Part shown: positions 18,448 through 27,095 of the stretch, in pieces
Numbering within the stretch: the stretch's first letter is position 1
How the letters are laid out: each line of letters starts with the position of its first letter
NCBI RefSeq assembly: GCF_900105025.1
Contig: NZ_LT629759.1
Coordinates: forward strand, 868,001-932,000
From: Parafannyhessea umbonata
Lineage (GTDB): Bacteria; Actinomycetota; Coriobacteriia; Coriobacteriales; Atopobiaceae
Direction of reading: 5' to 3'
DNA: 64,000 nucleotides
Translations under genes and position numbers: made by a program
The notes under the pieces: generated by a model
What the model was told of the DNA's origin: nothing
The model's database searches: none
The model's input: the letters and a program-made list of their open reading frames with translations, nothing else

Positions 18448-18876
18448 TTAGTTTCCAGTCTCGATCCTCACGTTCTTCCGGTTGGTGTGGAAGATCATGC
18501 GGAAGGTGCCCACCTGGATGGTCGAGCCATCCTTGAGCAGCGCGCGGTTGACGATGGCGCCGTCGACCCACGTGCCGTTGAGCGAGCCGAGGTCCTCGAT
18601 GGTGGCAAGGCCGCTCTCCAGGCCGGAAAGGTCAAGGCGCGCATGGCGACGAGAGACCGTCATGTCGTTCAGGAACACGGTGTTGCTGGGGTCGCGCCCG
18701 ATGGTGACGATGCTATCTGCCAGCTCGAACGTCGATCCCATCTGCGGCCCCTTCACGATGGTGAGGGTGGGGTGACTGGGGGTCGCCGCGGCCATGAGGT
18801 CCGGAGAGGTGGCGTCCGTAGCGGGCATGCGGAAGATCTTGGTGGCTCCCGCGTCGTTGTTCTTGGTAGGCTGCAT
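18448..18876 (-). CDS. FHA-domain protein, GarA/OdhI-like
   Basis: The 142-residue protein has an N-terminal tail of about 45 residues rich in Thr and Ser (FRMPATDATSPD), followed by an FHA domain (STFELADSIVTIGRDPSNTV, NDMTVSRRHARLDL with the phosphothreonine-binding Ser-Arg-Arg-His, and DLGSLNGTWVDGA). GarA and OdhI use a phosphorylated N-terminal threonine to switch the FHA domain and so control 2-oxoglutarate metabolism. The exact ETTS phospho-motif of GarA is not seen here, so equivalence is not certain. The ATG at 18876 has the RBS GAGGGGAGA. The gene stops 3 bases before the MerR gene. Confidence 0.8.
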   Translation of the reverse strand: MQPTKNNDAGATKIFRMPATDATSPDLMAAATPSHPTLTIVKGPQMGSTFELADSIVTIGRDPSNTVFLNDMTVSRRHARLDLSGLESGLATIEDLGSLNGTWVDGAIVNRALLKDGSTIQVGTFRMIFHTNRKNVRIETGN

Positions 18877-18921
18877 GTGCCTATCTCCCCTCTTGTTAGG
18901 TTTCCGTACCATGATAGCGCT

Positions 18922-19302
18922 TTAGCGACACGCGACGCAGTCCATCTCGACGAGCGCCCCCATGGGCAGGCGCGATACCTCCACGACGGTGCGGGCAGGG
19001 GCAGGCGCCACGAAGTAGCGCTCGTACACGTGGTTCACGGTGTCGAGGTCATCCAGGTTCGCCAGGTAGAGCGTCGTCTGGGCGACGTCTGACAGGGTGC
19101 AGTCCGCCTCGGCGAGAAGTGCCTGGACTATCTGGATGACGCGTTCGGTCTGGACCGCGGCGTCTCCCGCTATCAGGCGGTCGCAGTTGTTTGGGTCGAT
19201 GGGCAGCTGTCCGGATGCGAACACGAGCCTGCCGGCAGTCGTGCCTTGGGAGTATGGGCCGATGGAATCAGGCGCAGCAGGCGCGTTTATTGCATACTTC
19301 AC
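18922..19302 (-). CDS. ridA: RidA-family enamine/imine deaminase
   Basis: RidA hydrolyses reactive 2-aminoacrylate-type enamines released by PLP enzymes. The 126-residue protein matches the family: APDSIGPYSQGTTAGRLVFASGQLPIDP near the start, and RLPMGALVEMDCVA at the end with the conserved C-terminal acidic site. The GTG at 19302 overlaps the stop of the upstream MalY-type gene (GTGA), with CGGAGGGA as RBS. The coupling makes sense because cystathionine beta-lyase chemistry forms aminoacrylate, the RidA substrate. Confidence 0.92.
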   Translation of the reverse strand: MKYAINAPAAPDSIGPYSQGTTAGRLVFASGQLPIDPNNCDRLIAGDAAVQTERVIQIVQALLAEADCTLSDVAQTTLYLANLDDLDTVNHVYERYFVAPAPARTVVEVSRLPMGALVEMDCVACR

Positions 19303-20528
19303 TTTTGGCTCCCTCCGTTTGGACCCAAGAGGCCGGCGTTTCTCGCCGCGGCGTACAGGCGCTCCAGCGCAGAGCGCAGCACGTGATCGGGACATGCGAG
19401 GTTAAAGCGCTCGAAACCGTCGCCCTCGCTGCCAAAAACGTGACCCTCGTCCAGGTAGAGCTGGGCGTCCTCGTGCATGAAGCGCTCGAGCCCCTGTGGG
19501 CTGAGACCCCATGCGCCAAAGTCTGCCCACGCGAGGTACGTGCCCTCCAGCGGGTACACCTCCACCTCGGGCATGCGTTCGTGCATGAAGTCGCGAAGCA
19601 TCTGGTAGTTGGACCAGATGACGCCCAGCAGCTGCTCCAGCCATGCGTCGCAACGGGTGTATGCGGCAATGGTCGCAGAATATGCAAAGCAGTTGAGCTC
19701 CGTAGACGCAACGTCCGTAAAACCGCGCACGAAGCGCTCGCGAACGTCCGCGTCCGGTACGTAGTTCACGGACGCCTGGCAGCCGGCGATGTTGAATGTC
19801 TTGCTCGGCGCGGTGCACACCACAAGGCGCGTCCAGTCTGCCGGGCGTGCGACGGACATGATGGCCGTGTGCCTGACGCCGGGCATGATGAGGTCGTCGT
19901 GAATCTCGTCCGCGACGATGGTCACGTCGTGGCGCGCGCAGATGTCAAGCACGCGCTCGAGCTCGCGTCGTGTCCAAACGCGGCCTACGGGGTTGTGCGG
20001 ACTGCAGAGCACCAGCATGGTGTTCGCGGGGTTTGAGGCCTTGCGCTCCAGGTCGTCGAAGTCCATGCGGTAGCGGGGCGTGCCGCCCGTGCGGTCCACG
20101 GCAAGCGGGTTGCGCACGATGTGCCGCCCGCTTGCCTCGACTGCCATGAAGAACGGGTAATACACCGGCGGCTGCACGATGACGCCGTCGCCGGGGCTCG
20201 TGAGCGTGCGTACCGCGTTGAAGATCGCGGGCACCACGCCCGGTGACGTCACCACCCACTCGCGCTTGGGCGTCCAGCCGTGGCGGCGCTCCTGCCAGCC
20301 AAGGCACGCAGAGAAGAACTCGTCCGTAGGGTCCGTGTAGCCCATGACGGCGCCGTCCAGCCACTCGCGTAGCGCCTGCTTTACCTCCGGCGGGTTTTCG
20401 AACTCCATGTCCGCAACGGAAAGCGGTACTATGTCAGGCCCCAGGTTGGGCTGGTCGCGATACATTTGCTCCCACTTTGCCGATCCCGTGTCGCGGCGCT
20501 GTGGCAGAGTCTGAAAGTCGTAGTGCAT
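19299..20528 (-). CDS. MalY/PatB-type PLP-dependent C-S lyase (cystathionine beta-lyase)
   Basis: A fold-type I aminotransferase-like enzyme of 409 residues. SVADMEFENPPEV and GYTDPTDEFFSACLGWQERRHGW near the N terminus mark the MalY/PatB branch. The PLP lysine is in CTAPSKTFNIAGCQ, the phosphate and ring contacts in CSPHNPVGRVW and VADEIHDDL, and the C-terminal arginine in ERFNLACPDHVL. These enzymes split cystathionine or cysteine conjugates into thiol, ammonia and pyruvate. The RBS is GAGGGGGGC. It is translationally coupled to ridA. Confidence 0.9.
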   Translation of the reverse strand: MHYDFQTLPQRRDTGSAKWEQMYRDQPNLGPDIVPLSVADMEFENPPEVKQALREWLDGAVMGYTDPTDEFFSACLGWQERRHGWTPKREWVVTSPGVVPAIFNAVRTLTSPGDGVIVQPPVYYPFFMAVEASGRHIVRNPLAVDRTGGTPRYRMDFDDLERKASNPANTMLVLCSPHNPVGRVWTRRELERVLDICARHDVTIVADEIHDDLIMPGVRHTAIMSVARPADWTRLVVCTAPSKTFNIAGCQASVNYVPDADVRERFVRGFTDVASTELNCFAYSATIAAYTRCDAWLEQLLGVIWSNYQMLRDFMHERMPEVEVYPLEGTYLAWADFGAWGLSPQGLERFMHEDAQLYLDEGHVFGSEGDGFERFNLACPDHVLRSALERLYAAARNAGLLGPNGGSQK

Positions 20529-20592
20529 GGCGTGCCCCCCTCGTGTTTGATGTTAGGAATTATATCCAGAGCGGGGCCGTCCCAATCACGCG

Positions 20593-21450
20593 CTACAGGG
20601 CTCGACCTCCTATGAAGTCGGCCGACGGCCTGATGAGGCCCCATTCCAGCAGGTCGGCACGGTCAAATCGCACGCGGTCCGGCTTCTGCAGCGCGTCGAG
20701 CCACGGCGCGCTGGCGTTCGCCGCATCACACAGCTCCGCAAGGCCCGTCGGACGCACGCCCGTAAAGCTCAAGAGACTGCGCCACAGCACGCGCGCGAAG
20801 CTTGGCGGAACAAGCAGCACGTAGAGCGGCGCCCCGCCGAGCAAAACCGCGCATGCCACCACGGGGATGTGACCGTCAAGCATGAGGTTCGCCACGTGGT
20901 CCGCCCGCGGCAGCGAGGAATCACCGTCCACGTAGTCTCCCAGCACGCGCGGGGCGTCGTTTCCCCACAGGACCAGTGGCACAAGGTCGCGGCTCACGTC
21001 CTGAACCTCGAGCCCCTCGTAAGGACGGAAGCCGTTCTGCTCGATGGACGCCACAAACGTGAGCCACGCAGACAGCACCCCCGCACGCGGGCTCGCGTCG
21101 AACGCGAGCAGCTCGTGGTCTCCCGTGCGTGCCGCCAGCGGGATGGACGCGACGGCCCCGTCGCCCAGGAACACGGGCGAGAAGACCGCGTGCCCCACGG
21201 CAAGTGGCTCCGCCGCGAACGCGGCCTCGCCAAACGCCGCCACGGGATCGCCCGAGGCCAGGAGCATTCGCATGCCGGTGGCGTCAGCCAAGAGCGTGCC
21301 GTCCTCAAGCGACTCCGCAACGGGCGCGGACGCGCCGTACGCCACGGTCCTGAGCGCCCCCAGCTCCGTGCGCTCGAACGTCGCGCCAAGCAACAGGTGC
21401 TCTTCGTACAGGGGTCCCACGACCCCCGGCAACTTGTCCTTCTCGGCCAT
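20593..21450 (-). CDS. Putative GcvT/YgfZ-like folate-binding-fold protein
   Basis: This 285-residue soluble protein is not firmly recognised. LYEEHLLLGATFERTELG near the N terminus resembles the start of glycine-cleavage T protein, and LLADATGMRMLLASGDPVAAF resembles the T-protein/YgfZ strand-turn that usually reads D.S..G...V.G.DA..FL. The middle part (NGFRPYEGLEV) also fits. The overall match is weak and it is shorter than GcvT (about 365 residues). No gcv genes are nearby; it lies 8 bases downstream of dacA. Another possibility is an unrelated Coriobacteriia-specific protein. Confidence 0.5.
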   Translation of the reverse strand: MAEKDKLPGVVGPLYEEHLLLGATFERTELGALRTVAYGASAPVAESLEDGTLLADATGMRMLLASGDPVAAFGEAAFAAEPLAVGHAVFSPVFLGDGAVASIPLAARTGDHELLAFDASPRAGVLSAWLTFVASIEQNGFRPYEGLEVQDVSRDLVPLVLWGNDAPRVLGDYVDGDSSLPRADHVANLMLDGHIPVVACAVLLGGAPLYVLLVPPSFARVLWRSLLSFTGVRPTGLAELCDAANASAPWLDALQKPDRVRFDRADLLEWGLIRPSADFIGGRAL

Positions 21451-21458
21451 GAGACCCC

Positions 21459-22604
21459 CTACGAGACGAGACCTGCCACGTCGTAGAACAGCGGCAGCGC
21501 AAATACGTTATAGGATGATACTCGGTGCAGCCAGCGGCTGGCACTATACACTTCGCGCGCGACGGGTCGGCCCTGCTGCGTCCACGAGGAGCGACCAAAC
21601 GGCTGCTGCGCGCCAAGCATCGTGCCCGAGGGCAGCATCGTGGTGTGCCACGTCACGTCCTGGCCGCGATAGACGCGCCCGGCGGCGTCCCACTGCGCCG
21701 TGACCACGCGCTTTGCCCAGAAGCAGTCCGCGTCAGAAACCACGCGCACAGGCCACGCCTTGCGCGCCAGGCTGATGCGCCCCAGGTAGGTGTCGTACGC
21801 CCAGTCCATCAGGATGGCAGTGTCCGTGAAGCGCCCCTCGTGCGTTGAGCAGCCGAGCACGGCCGAGAAGAGCTGGACGCCCCAGCGGCGACTCGATCCC
21901 AAAAACGTGGTGCCGGACTCGACCGCGCCGGTCTTGATGCCACACAGGCCGGCGTAGCTTCCCATAAGGTCGTCCGTGGATACGAGCGTCTTCTGCTGGC
22001 CTCCGGCCGTGACCGTTACGGATCGCGTGGTGACGGCGGCCGCGATCAGCGGGTAGTTCTGCAGTGCGTAGCGGCCCATGAGTGCGAGGTCGTGCGCGCA
22101 GGAGTAGTGCCCGTCCTCCTCCAGGCCGTGCGGGTTCTTGAACTGCGTGTTCGTCATCCCGATTTCCTGGGCCTTCTTGTTCATGAGCTCCGCGAACTTG
22201 TCGACGCTGCCCGACACCGCGACGGCGATGTTTGCGGCGGCGTCGTTTGCGGAGTACACGAGCATGGCCATCATGAGCTCGCGCAGCGTGGGCGCATCGC
22301 CCGCCTTGTAGCCGGCGAGCTGGGCGCCGTCCTGGTACGTCATGTCCTGGATGGTGCACGTCTTGTCCAGGTCCATGCCGGAGTCCAGCGCGACCATGGC
22401 CGTCATGATTTTGGTGATCGAGGCGGGTGCCATGTGCTCCGTGGCGTCGTGGCTTGCGAGCACGTTGCCGTCCTGGTCGATGATCTCGTAGCTCTTGGCC
22501 TCGGTCACCTGCGGCTTTGCCTCCTCGGCCAAAGCCGGCGCCGCGGGCCATGCAAACAGGGCGGCCAATAGCATAGTCGCCACAAGGAAAATCGCTCTTC
22601 TCAT
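21459..22604 (-). CDS. dacA: D-alanyl-D-alanine carboxypeptidase (PBP5/6 type)
   Basis: A penicillin-binding carboxypeptidase that trims the terminal D-Ala of peptidoglycan stems. The 381-residue precursor starts with a signal peptide (MRRAIFLVATMLLAALFAWP, cleavage likely after ALA) and has the three active-site motifs: SITK near residue 60, SAN in VYSANDAAANIA, and KTG in GIKTGAVESG. The C-terminal region ends in DVAGLVS without the amphipathic anchor of PBP5. The ATG at 22604 is chosen because the signal peptide starts there; the longer frame would add 70 Arg/Pro-rich residues overlapping pgsA. It begins 4 bases after the pgsA stop. Confidence 0.93.
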   Translation of the reverse strand: MRRAIFLVATMLLAALFAWPAAPALAEEAKPQVTEAKSYEIIDQDGNVLASHDATEHMAPASITKIMTAMVALDSGMDLDKTCTIQDMTYQDGAQLAGYKAGDAPTLRELMMAMLVYSANDAAANIAVAVSGSVDKFAELMNKKAQEIGMTNTQFKNPHGLEEDGHYSCAHDLALMGRYALQNYPLIAAAVTTRSVTVTAGGQQKTLVSTDDLMGSYAGLCGIKTGAVESGTTFLGSSRRWGVQLFSAVLGCSTHEGRFTDTAILMDWAYDTYLGRISLARKAWPVRVVSDADCFWAKRVVTAQWDAAGRVYRGQDVTWHTTMLPSGTMLGAQQPFGRSSWTQQGRPVAREVYSASRWLHRVSSYNVFALPLFYDVAGLVS

Positions 22605-22608
22605 CCTG

Positions 22609-23496
22609 CTAGTTCGCCTCCGTGGCACGGCTGCCCTTCTTCTTGGCGCTGCGCTCCGCACTGCGCTCGGCCGCAGCCTCGCGCACCGCGGCCTCCTTTG
22701 CGGCGGCACCGGTTGCAGCCGCCTCCGCGGCGACGGCGGAGGCAGGCGTGGGCTCGCCCTCCGGGGTCTCGTCCGTGCGGTGGCCAAGCTCGAGCGCGCG
22801 GCGCTTGATGGCAAAGCCGCGCTTGGTGTACACGAGGGCCGTCACAAGCGAGCACAGGAGCCCCGCGTACACGAAGAAAATGCCAAGAGTGGCGCGCGCG
22901 TGGCCCAGACCGGGAAGCCAGCCCACATCCACCAGGCCAAGGCCACCTACTTTGGGCAGCCCTAGCAGCAGAAAGCTGAAGCCCGTCATGAGGAACGCGG
23001 TCGCGAACTTGCCCACGTAGATCACGTCCACCGGGCGGCGCTGGTACTTTTGCAGGATCATCGATCCTGCAAACAGGTACGCATCGCGGCCGATCACGAA
23101 CACGGCCATCCACACCGGGAGCTCCCCCCTGAGCATGAGGCCGAGCACGCCTGTAAACAGCAGCACGCGGTCCATCACGGGGTCCATGATCTTTCCGAGC
23201 CAGCTGACCGTCTGCGTGCGGCGCGCCACCTGGCCGTCCAAAAAGTCCGTCACGGCCGCTATCACGTAGAACGTGAGCGCCAGGTAGCGATTGAGGTCGT
23301 TCACGAACATGTACAGAAACACGCCCGTAAGGACAAAGCGGCACATCGTGATCACGTTCGCGATGGTAAATATGCGGTGGGAGGGGTTGTCAGAGGTTCC
23401 CTCCGGTGCGTTAGTGCCCTGAGCCTGCGCGATCGCGGCGTCGCGACCGACCTGGTTCTTGACGGATATCTTGAAGTTCTCGCGCTTGGTGCCCAA
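22609..23496 (-). CDS. pgsA: CDP-diacylglycerol-glycerol-3-phosphate 3-phosphatidyltransferase
   Basis: PgsA makes phosphatidylglycerophosphate, the precursor of phosphatidylglycerol. The membrane core has the CDP-alcohol phosphotransferase signature D-G-x2-A-R-x8-G-x3-D-x3-D in TDFLDGQVARRTQTVSWLGK followed by IMDPVMD, plus several hydrophobic helices. The C terminus carries an unusual 60-residue Ala/Glu-rich tail (EAAATGAAAKEAAVREAA) not needed for catalysis. The TTG at 23496 is favoured as start because GAGGAGA lies just upstream; the frame is open further up. Confidence 0.9.
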   Translation of the reverse strand: MGTKRENFKISVKNQVGRDAAIAQAQGTNAPEGTSDNPSHRIFTIANVITMCRFVLTGVFLYMFVNDLNRYLALTFYVIAAVTDFLDGQVARRTQTVSWLGKIMDPVMDRVLLFTGVLGLMLRGELPVWMAVFVIGRDAYLFAGSMILQKYQRRPVDVIYVGKFATAFLMTGFSFLLLGLPKVGGLGLVDVGWLPGLGHARATLGIFFVYAGLLCSLVTALVYTKRGFAIKRRALELGHRTDETPEGEPTPASAVAAEAAATGAAAKEAAVREAAAERSAERSAKKKGSRATEAN

Positions 23497-23683
23497 GGGG
23501 TCTCTCCTCGTTTTAGCTTGTAACGTTGCTATGGTACCCGATTGCCCGCGTTTCTCCCAAACTCTGCCAAGATTACGCATGCGTCACGGCCCGCCCGCGG
23601 GCGGGCCTCGCGGAGCCGCGCCGTAGTACAGTTGCGTCAGGAACCGCGCCGCGGCGGCGGCATCGCGAACGTGGAGGTAACGC

Positions 23684-24940
23684 ATGCGCTACGAGGTTGG
23701 CATCGGCACGCGCACGGAGGGCTTCGAGCTTCCGCAGGAAGACGTCATCGAGGTCATGCACGCGAACCCCGTGGCGAGCGGCCCCACGGGCGAGAAGGTC
23801 GTGCGCGCCTCGCTTGCGGCGCCCATAGGCACGCCGCGTCTGCGCGAGCTGGTGCGCCCTGGCCAGACCGTGTGCGTCATCACGAGCGACGTGACGCGGC
23901 CGCTTCCCACGGCGACGGTGCTGCCGTCCGTGATGGACGAGCTCCATGCCGCCGGCGTGCGCGACGAGGACGTGCTTCTGGCCATCGCGCTGGGTAGCCA
24001 TCGCCCGCAGACGGAAGACGAGCTCCGTGCCATCATGGGCCCGTACTACGGGCGCCTGCGCGTGCTGAACGGGGACTCGCGCGGGCTTGCGCACGTGGGC
24101 ACCACGTCGCACGGCACGCCGGTCGACGTGCTGGCAGAGGTCGCGGCGGCGGACGTGCGCGTCGCGCTCGGCAACGTGGAGTACCACTACTTCGCGGGCT
24201 ACTCCGGTGGCGCCAAGGCCATCATGCCCGGTTGCTCCACATTCGCCGCGATCCAGGCAAACCACTCGCTCATGGTGGACCCGGCCGCGCGCTCCGGCAA
24301 CATGGAGAGCCCCGTCCGCCTGGACCTTGAGGAAGCCTGCGCCATGGTGGGCCTCGACTTCATCGTGAACGTGGTCCTCGACGAGGAGAAGAACGTGGTG
24401 TACAGCGCCGCGGGCGACTTTGTGGCCGCGCAGCGCGACGCGTGCCGCAAGCTGGACGAGCTCTACGGCTGCGAGCTTCACGAGTACGCGGACGTCGTGG
24501 TGGTGAGCCAGGGCGGCGCGCCGAAGGACCTGAACCTGTACCAGCTGCAGAAGGCGCTCGACAACGCGAAGCACCCCGTGAAAGACGGCGGTGTCATAGT
24601 GCTGGTGGGCTCGTGCGCGGAGGGACTGGGCCAGGACACGTTTGCGAAGTGGATGCACGAGGCGCGCACGCCACGGGATGTGGTGGACCACCTGCAGCGC
24701 GACTTCCGCCTGGGCGGCCACAAGGCGGCGGCCATCGCGCAGATAGAGCTGCGCTGCGACGTGTACCTGGTGTCGGACATGGAGCCCGACCAGGTGCGCG
24801 ACTGCTTCATGACGCCGTTTGCCCACGTGCAGGATGCCGTGGATGCGGCCATGGAGTCCCAGCGCCGTCGCCTGGGCCGCGAGCCGCGCGTGCTCATCAT
24901 GCCGCACGGCGGCTCCACGCTGCCCCTCATGCGCACGTAG
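23684..24940 (+). CDS. LarA-family nickel-pincer racemase/epimerase
   Basis: The 418-residue protein is of the lactate racemase (LarA, DUF2088) family. Family residues that can be seen are the histidine of ALGSHRPQTEDEL, the HYFAGYSGGAKAIMPG motif holding the second histidine and the lysine that binds the pincer nucleotide, and SQGGAPKDLNLYQLQKALDNA in the C-terminal domain. LarA needs the nickel-pincer cofactor made by LarB, LarC and LarE, none of which is in this window. Family members act on several 2-hydroxyacids, so lactate as substrate is not assured. An RBS GGAGGT lies before the ATG. Confidence 0.85.
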   Translation: MRYEVGIGTRTEGFELPQEDVIEVMHANPVASGPTGEKVVRASLAAPIGTPRLRELVRPGQTVCVITSDVTRPLPTATVLPSVMDELHAAGVRDEDVLLAIALGSHRPQTEDELRAIMGPYYGRLRVLNGDSRGLAHVGTTSHGTPVDVLAEVAAADVRVALGNVEYHYFAGYSGGAKAIMPGCSTFAAIQANHSLMVDPAARSGNMESPVRLDLEEACAMVGLDFIVNVVLDEEKNVVYSAAGDFVAAQRDACRKLDELYGCELHEYADVVVVSQGGAPKDLNLYQLQKALDNAKHPVKDGGVIVLVGSCAEGLGQDTFAKWMHEARTPRDVVDHLQRDFRLGGHKAAAIAQIELRCDVYLVSDMEPDQVRDCFMTPFAHVQDAVDAAMESQRRRLGREPRVLIMPHGGSTLPLMRT

Positions 24941-24968
24941 CGTGGGACATCCGGGGCGGCACAACGCC

Positions 24969-25014
24969 GGGCGAGAAGTGCCGCCCTCGGGTCCGTGCGG
25001 CGTCCTTCTCGCCC
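24969..25014. terminator. Hairpin between convergent larA-like and XRE genes
   Basis: Ten-base arms (GGGCGAGAAG / CTTCTCGCCC) enclose a GC-rich loop that can form an inner GCCGC/GCGGC stem. There is no T run on either side, so it may be a bidirectional hairpin without a classic U tract. The left arm belongs to a recurring 13-mer described in the findings. Confidence 0.45.
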
Positions 25015-25030
25015 AGCGCCAGCGCGCCCG

Positions 25031-25807
25031 CTAGCTTGCCTGGATCCTGAGCGGCGCGGACTGGTTAGACGGGTCGTTGCTCACGACGCTGTAGAGCGGG
25101 GTTCGCCACACCATGCGCTCGCGTCCCGCGGAATCGGCCATGTATTCCTTCTGATAGCAGAAGCGGGGCGGCTGGTTAAACTGCGTCACGCCCACGTAGT
25201 CGCTCAGCAGGAACATGGCTGCAAAGGCAACTGCAAGCGCGGCCGTCGCTGCCACGCGACGCGCGCGGGTCGCGCATACATCCGCAAGCAGCACCCACGC
25301 CGTGGCGACCACCACGATGGCGCCGGCCGTCGCGTAGACGGAGCCCCAGCTGCTGTCGCGCGGAAACACCGCGAGCGCGCTCATGACCACGAGCGCCCCA
25401 AACGCCGCCAGCATGGCGGCCACCGTCTTCCTGCGGCGCGCGCGAAGCTCGTGCTCCCCGTACGTCGCCATCGTGCGCGCCGTCTCCTCCGTCGCCGCAT
25501 CCATCGCGGGCTCCTTTCTGCCTCCGCCAATAAGCTCCGGGATGCTCACCCCAAAGGCCTTTGCCAGCTCAACCACCATGACAAGGTCCGGCATGGTCGT
25601 GCCGTTCTCCCAGCGCGACACCGTACGCGCGGACACGCCAAGCCGATCTGCCAGCGCCTCTTGCGTCACGTCCTGCTCGCAGCGCAGCTGACGCAGAAAT
25701 GCGCCCATGCGCCGCAGGTCCACCGCCCGGGCCTGCTCCACGCCCCGCACCTCAGGGGCAGACTCGCCACCCGCGTGGCGCCGGCCTTCTTGCGTTTGTC
25801 TTTCCAT
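25031..25807 (-). CDS. XRE-family transcriptional regulator with membrane helices
   Basis: A 258-residue protein with a Cro/C1-type helix-turn-helix at residues 28-85: LRCEQDVTQEALADRLGVSARTVSRWENGTTMPDL. After a linker there are about four hydrophobic helices (TVAAMLAAFGALVVMSALAV, YATAGAIVVVATAWVLLADV, VAATAALAVAFAAMFLLSDY). This fusion of a cytoplasmic DNA-binding head with a membrane tail suggests a membrane-signal-linked regulator, though the signal is unknown. The start at 25807 has the RBS AGGAGG five bases upstream. Confidence 0.85.
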   Translation of the reverse strand: MERQTQEGRRHAGGESAPEVRGVEQARAVDLRRMGAFLRQLRCEQDVTQEALADRLGVSARTVSRWENGTTMPDLVMVVELAKAFGVSIPELIGGGRKEPAMDAATEETARTMATYGEHELRARRRKTVAAMLAAFGALVVMSALAVFPRDSSWGSVYATAGAIVVVATAWVLLADVCATRARRVAATAALAVAFAAMFLLSDYVGVTQFNQPPRFCYQKEYMADSAGRERMVWRTPLYSVVSNDPSNQSAPLRIQAS

Positions 25808-25959
25808 CCCGACCTCCTTCGGCCGAAATTGTAGGCGGAAGCCTCGCAAAGCAACACGACACGCATGTCGCATGCGGGTTTGTTTTTGGTTTAGGGCAAA
25901 GGTGTCCGCATAGCAAACTAAAGTGTGGGTGTCGAACGGGCACGAGGATCGGAGGACGC

Positions 25960-26469
25960 ATGGTCAACTACGACGAGGCAGCGGCACACTGGCAGGCACG
26001 GGAGAAGGACGCGGCCCGCATGCCGGAGGAAGAGCTTCAAGACGCAATGGAGAAGTTTGTTGAGAGCCACAGGGTGTGCGCGCTTGCGTGCGCCAGCTCC
26101 GACGGGTCGCTCGTGCGCAACACCCCCATCGAGTACGAGTGGTTCGACGGCGCGTTCTGGATGTTCTCGGAAGGCGGGCTCAAGTTCCGCGCACTCGCCA
26201 CTAACAAGCGCGTGTGCCTTGCGATCTTCGACCCGGATCCCACGTTTGGCCACCTTGCGGGCATGCAGGTGACGGGGACCGCGGAGGTGCTTGAGCCGTT
26301 TGGGCCGGACTACCTTGCCGCATGCGAGCACAAGGGCATCCCCACGGATCGGCTTCGCGCGCTGCCGTTCACGATGATGGTTATTCGCGTGCAGCCTACG
26401 CGCGTGGACATGCTGTGCTCCGCGTTCAAGGACGGGGGCTACGACGTGAGGCAGTGGATGGAGCTGTAG
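25960..26469 (+). CDS. Pyridoxamine 5'-phosphate oxidase-like flavin/F420-binding protein
   Basis: The 169-residue protein shows the split-barrel fold of the PNPOx-like family: ESHRVCALACASSDGSLVRNTPIEYEWFDGAFWMFSEGG, then FRALATNKRVCLAIFD, and GMQVTGTAEVLEP. Such proteins bind FMN, F420 or heme and have varied roles. It is divergent from the XRE gene, 152 bases apart, so that regulator may control it. The ATG at 25960 has GGAGG just before it. Confidence 0.85.
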   Translation: MVNYDEAAAHWQAREKDAARMPEEELQDAMEKFVESHRVCALACASSDGSLVRNTPIEYEWFDGAFWMFSEGGLKFRALATNKRVCLAIFDPDPTFGHLAGMQVTGTAEVLEPFGPDYLAACEHKGIPTDRLRALPFTMMVIRVQPTRVDMLCSAFKDGGYDVRQWMEL

Positions 26470-26618
26470 CCAGGGCGCTTGCACACCATGATGCCGGGGC
26501 CAAGCCGCTTGCCAGCCAATGGGCACCTCGTGCGAGACGGCGTGCGTTTGCGCAGATACGCACAAGATTGAGCGCCTAAGATTGAGACATCACGTGGACG
26601 AGTGCGAGGGAGGCTTCT

Positions 26619-26915
26619 ATGGCAGACGAGACTTCGAGCGACGTGGACGTCGAGCTGGGTGACGACTACTTCATCACGCTTGACTACGACGACGGGACCT
26701 CGGAGGAGTGCGAGGTCATCGGCATCTTCGAGCACGACGGCGGCGAATATATCGCGCTGGGGCCCGAGGAAAGCGACGACGTGTACATCTATGGGTACCG
26801 CGAGACGGACGACGGCGGCTTTGACCTGCTGGAGCTGGACGAGTCCGTGTTCGACGACGTGAGCGCCGCGTACCTGGCGATTCAGGACCAGCTTGAGGGC
26901 GAGCCGGAGGGATAG
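26619..26915 (+). CDS. DUF1292 family protein
   Basis: A very acidic 98-residue protein. The core YFITLDYDDGTSEECEVIGIFEHDGGEYIALGP matches DUF1292, a small family of unknown function common in Firmicutes and Coriobacteriia. It stands alone with the RBS GAGGGAGG. Confidence 0.88.
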   Translation: MADETSSDVDVELGDDYFITLDYDDGTSEECEVIGIFEHDGGEYIALGPEESDDVYIYGYRETDDGGFDLLELDESVFDDVSAAYLAIQDQLEGEPEG

Positions 26916-27065
26916 GACCTGGGCGGCTCCGAGTTCGCTGCGGGTTTAGCCCGCGAGACGTGCACGACTCCTTGGAAGAAGCAAGCGAGACTCAGAAAGG
27001 CTTCCTCCGGAGCCGACGACCGCTAACCAGACCCAAAAGACCTGCGCGCATCGTTGCATCGACTG

Positions 27066-27091
27066 CACCGCATCCGGTATCGGATGCGGTG
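27066..27091. repeat. Perfect inverted repeat downstream of the Nudix gene
   Basis: Eleven-base arms (CACCGCATCCG / CGGATGCGGTG) with a 4-base loop, 4 bases beyond the Nudix stop codon. It is well placed as a terminator for that gene, but no T run follows on the minus strand. Confidence 0.55.
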
Positions 27092-27095
27092 TAGC

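Noticed and set aside
23586-23605. GC palindrome before the larA-like gene as terminator
   Set aside because: GGCCCGCCCGCGGGCGGGCC has no loop or T run and may be chance in GC-rich DNA.
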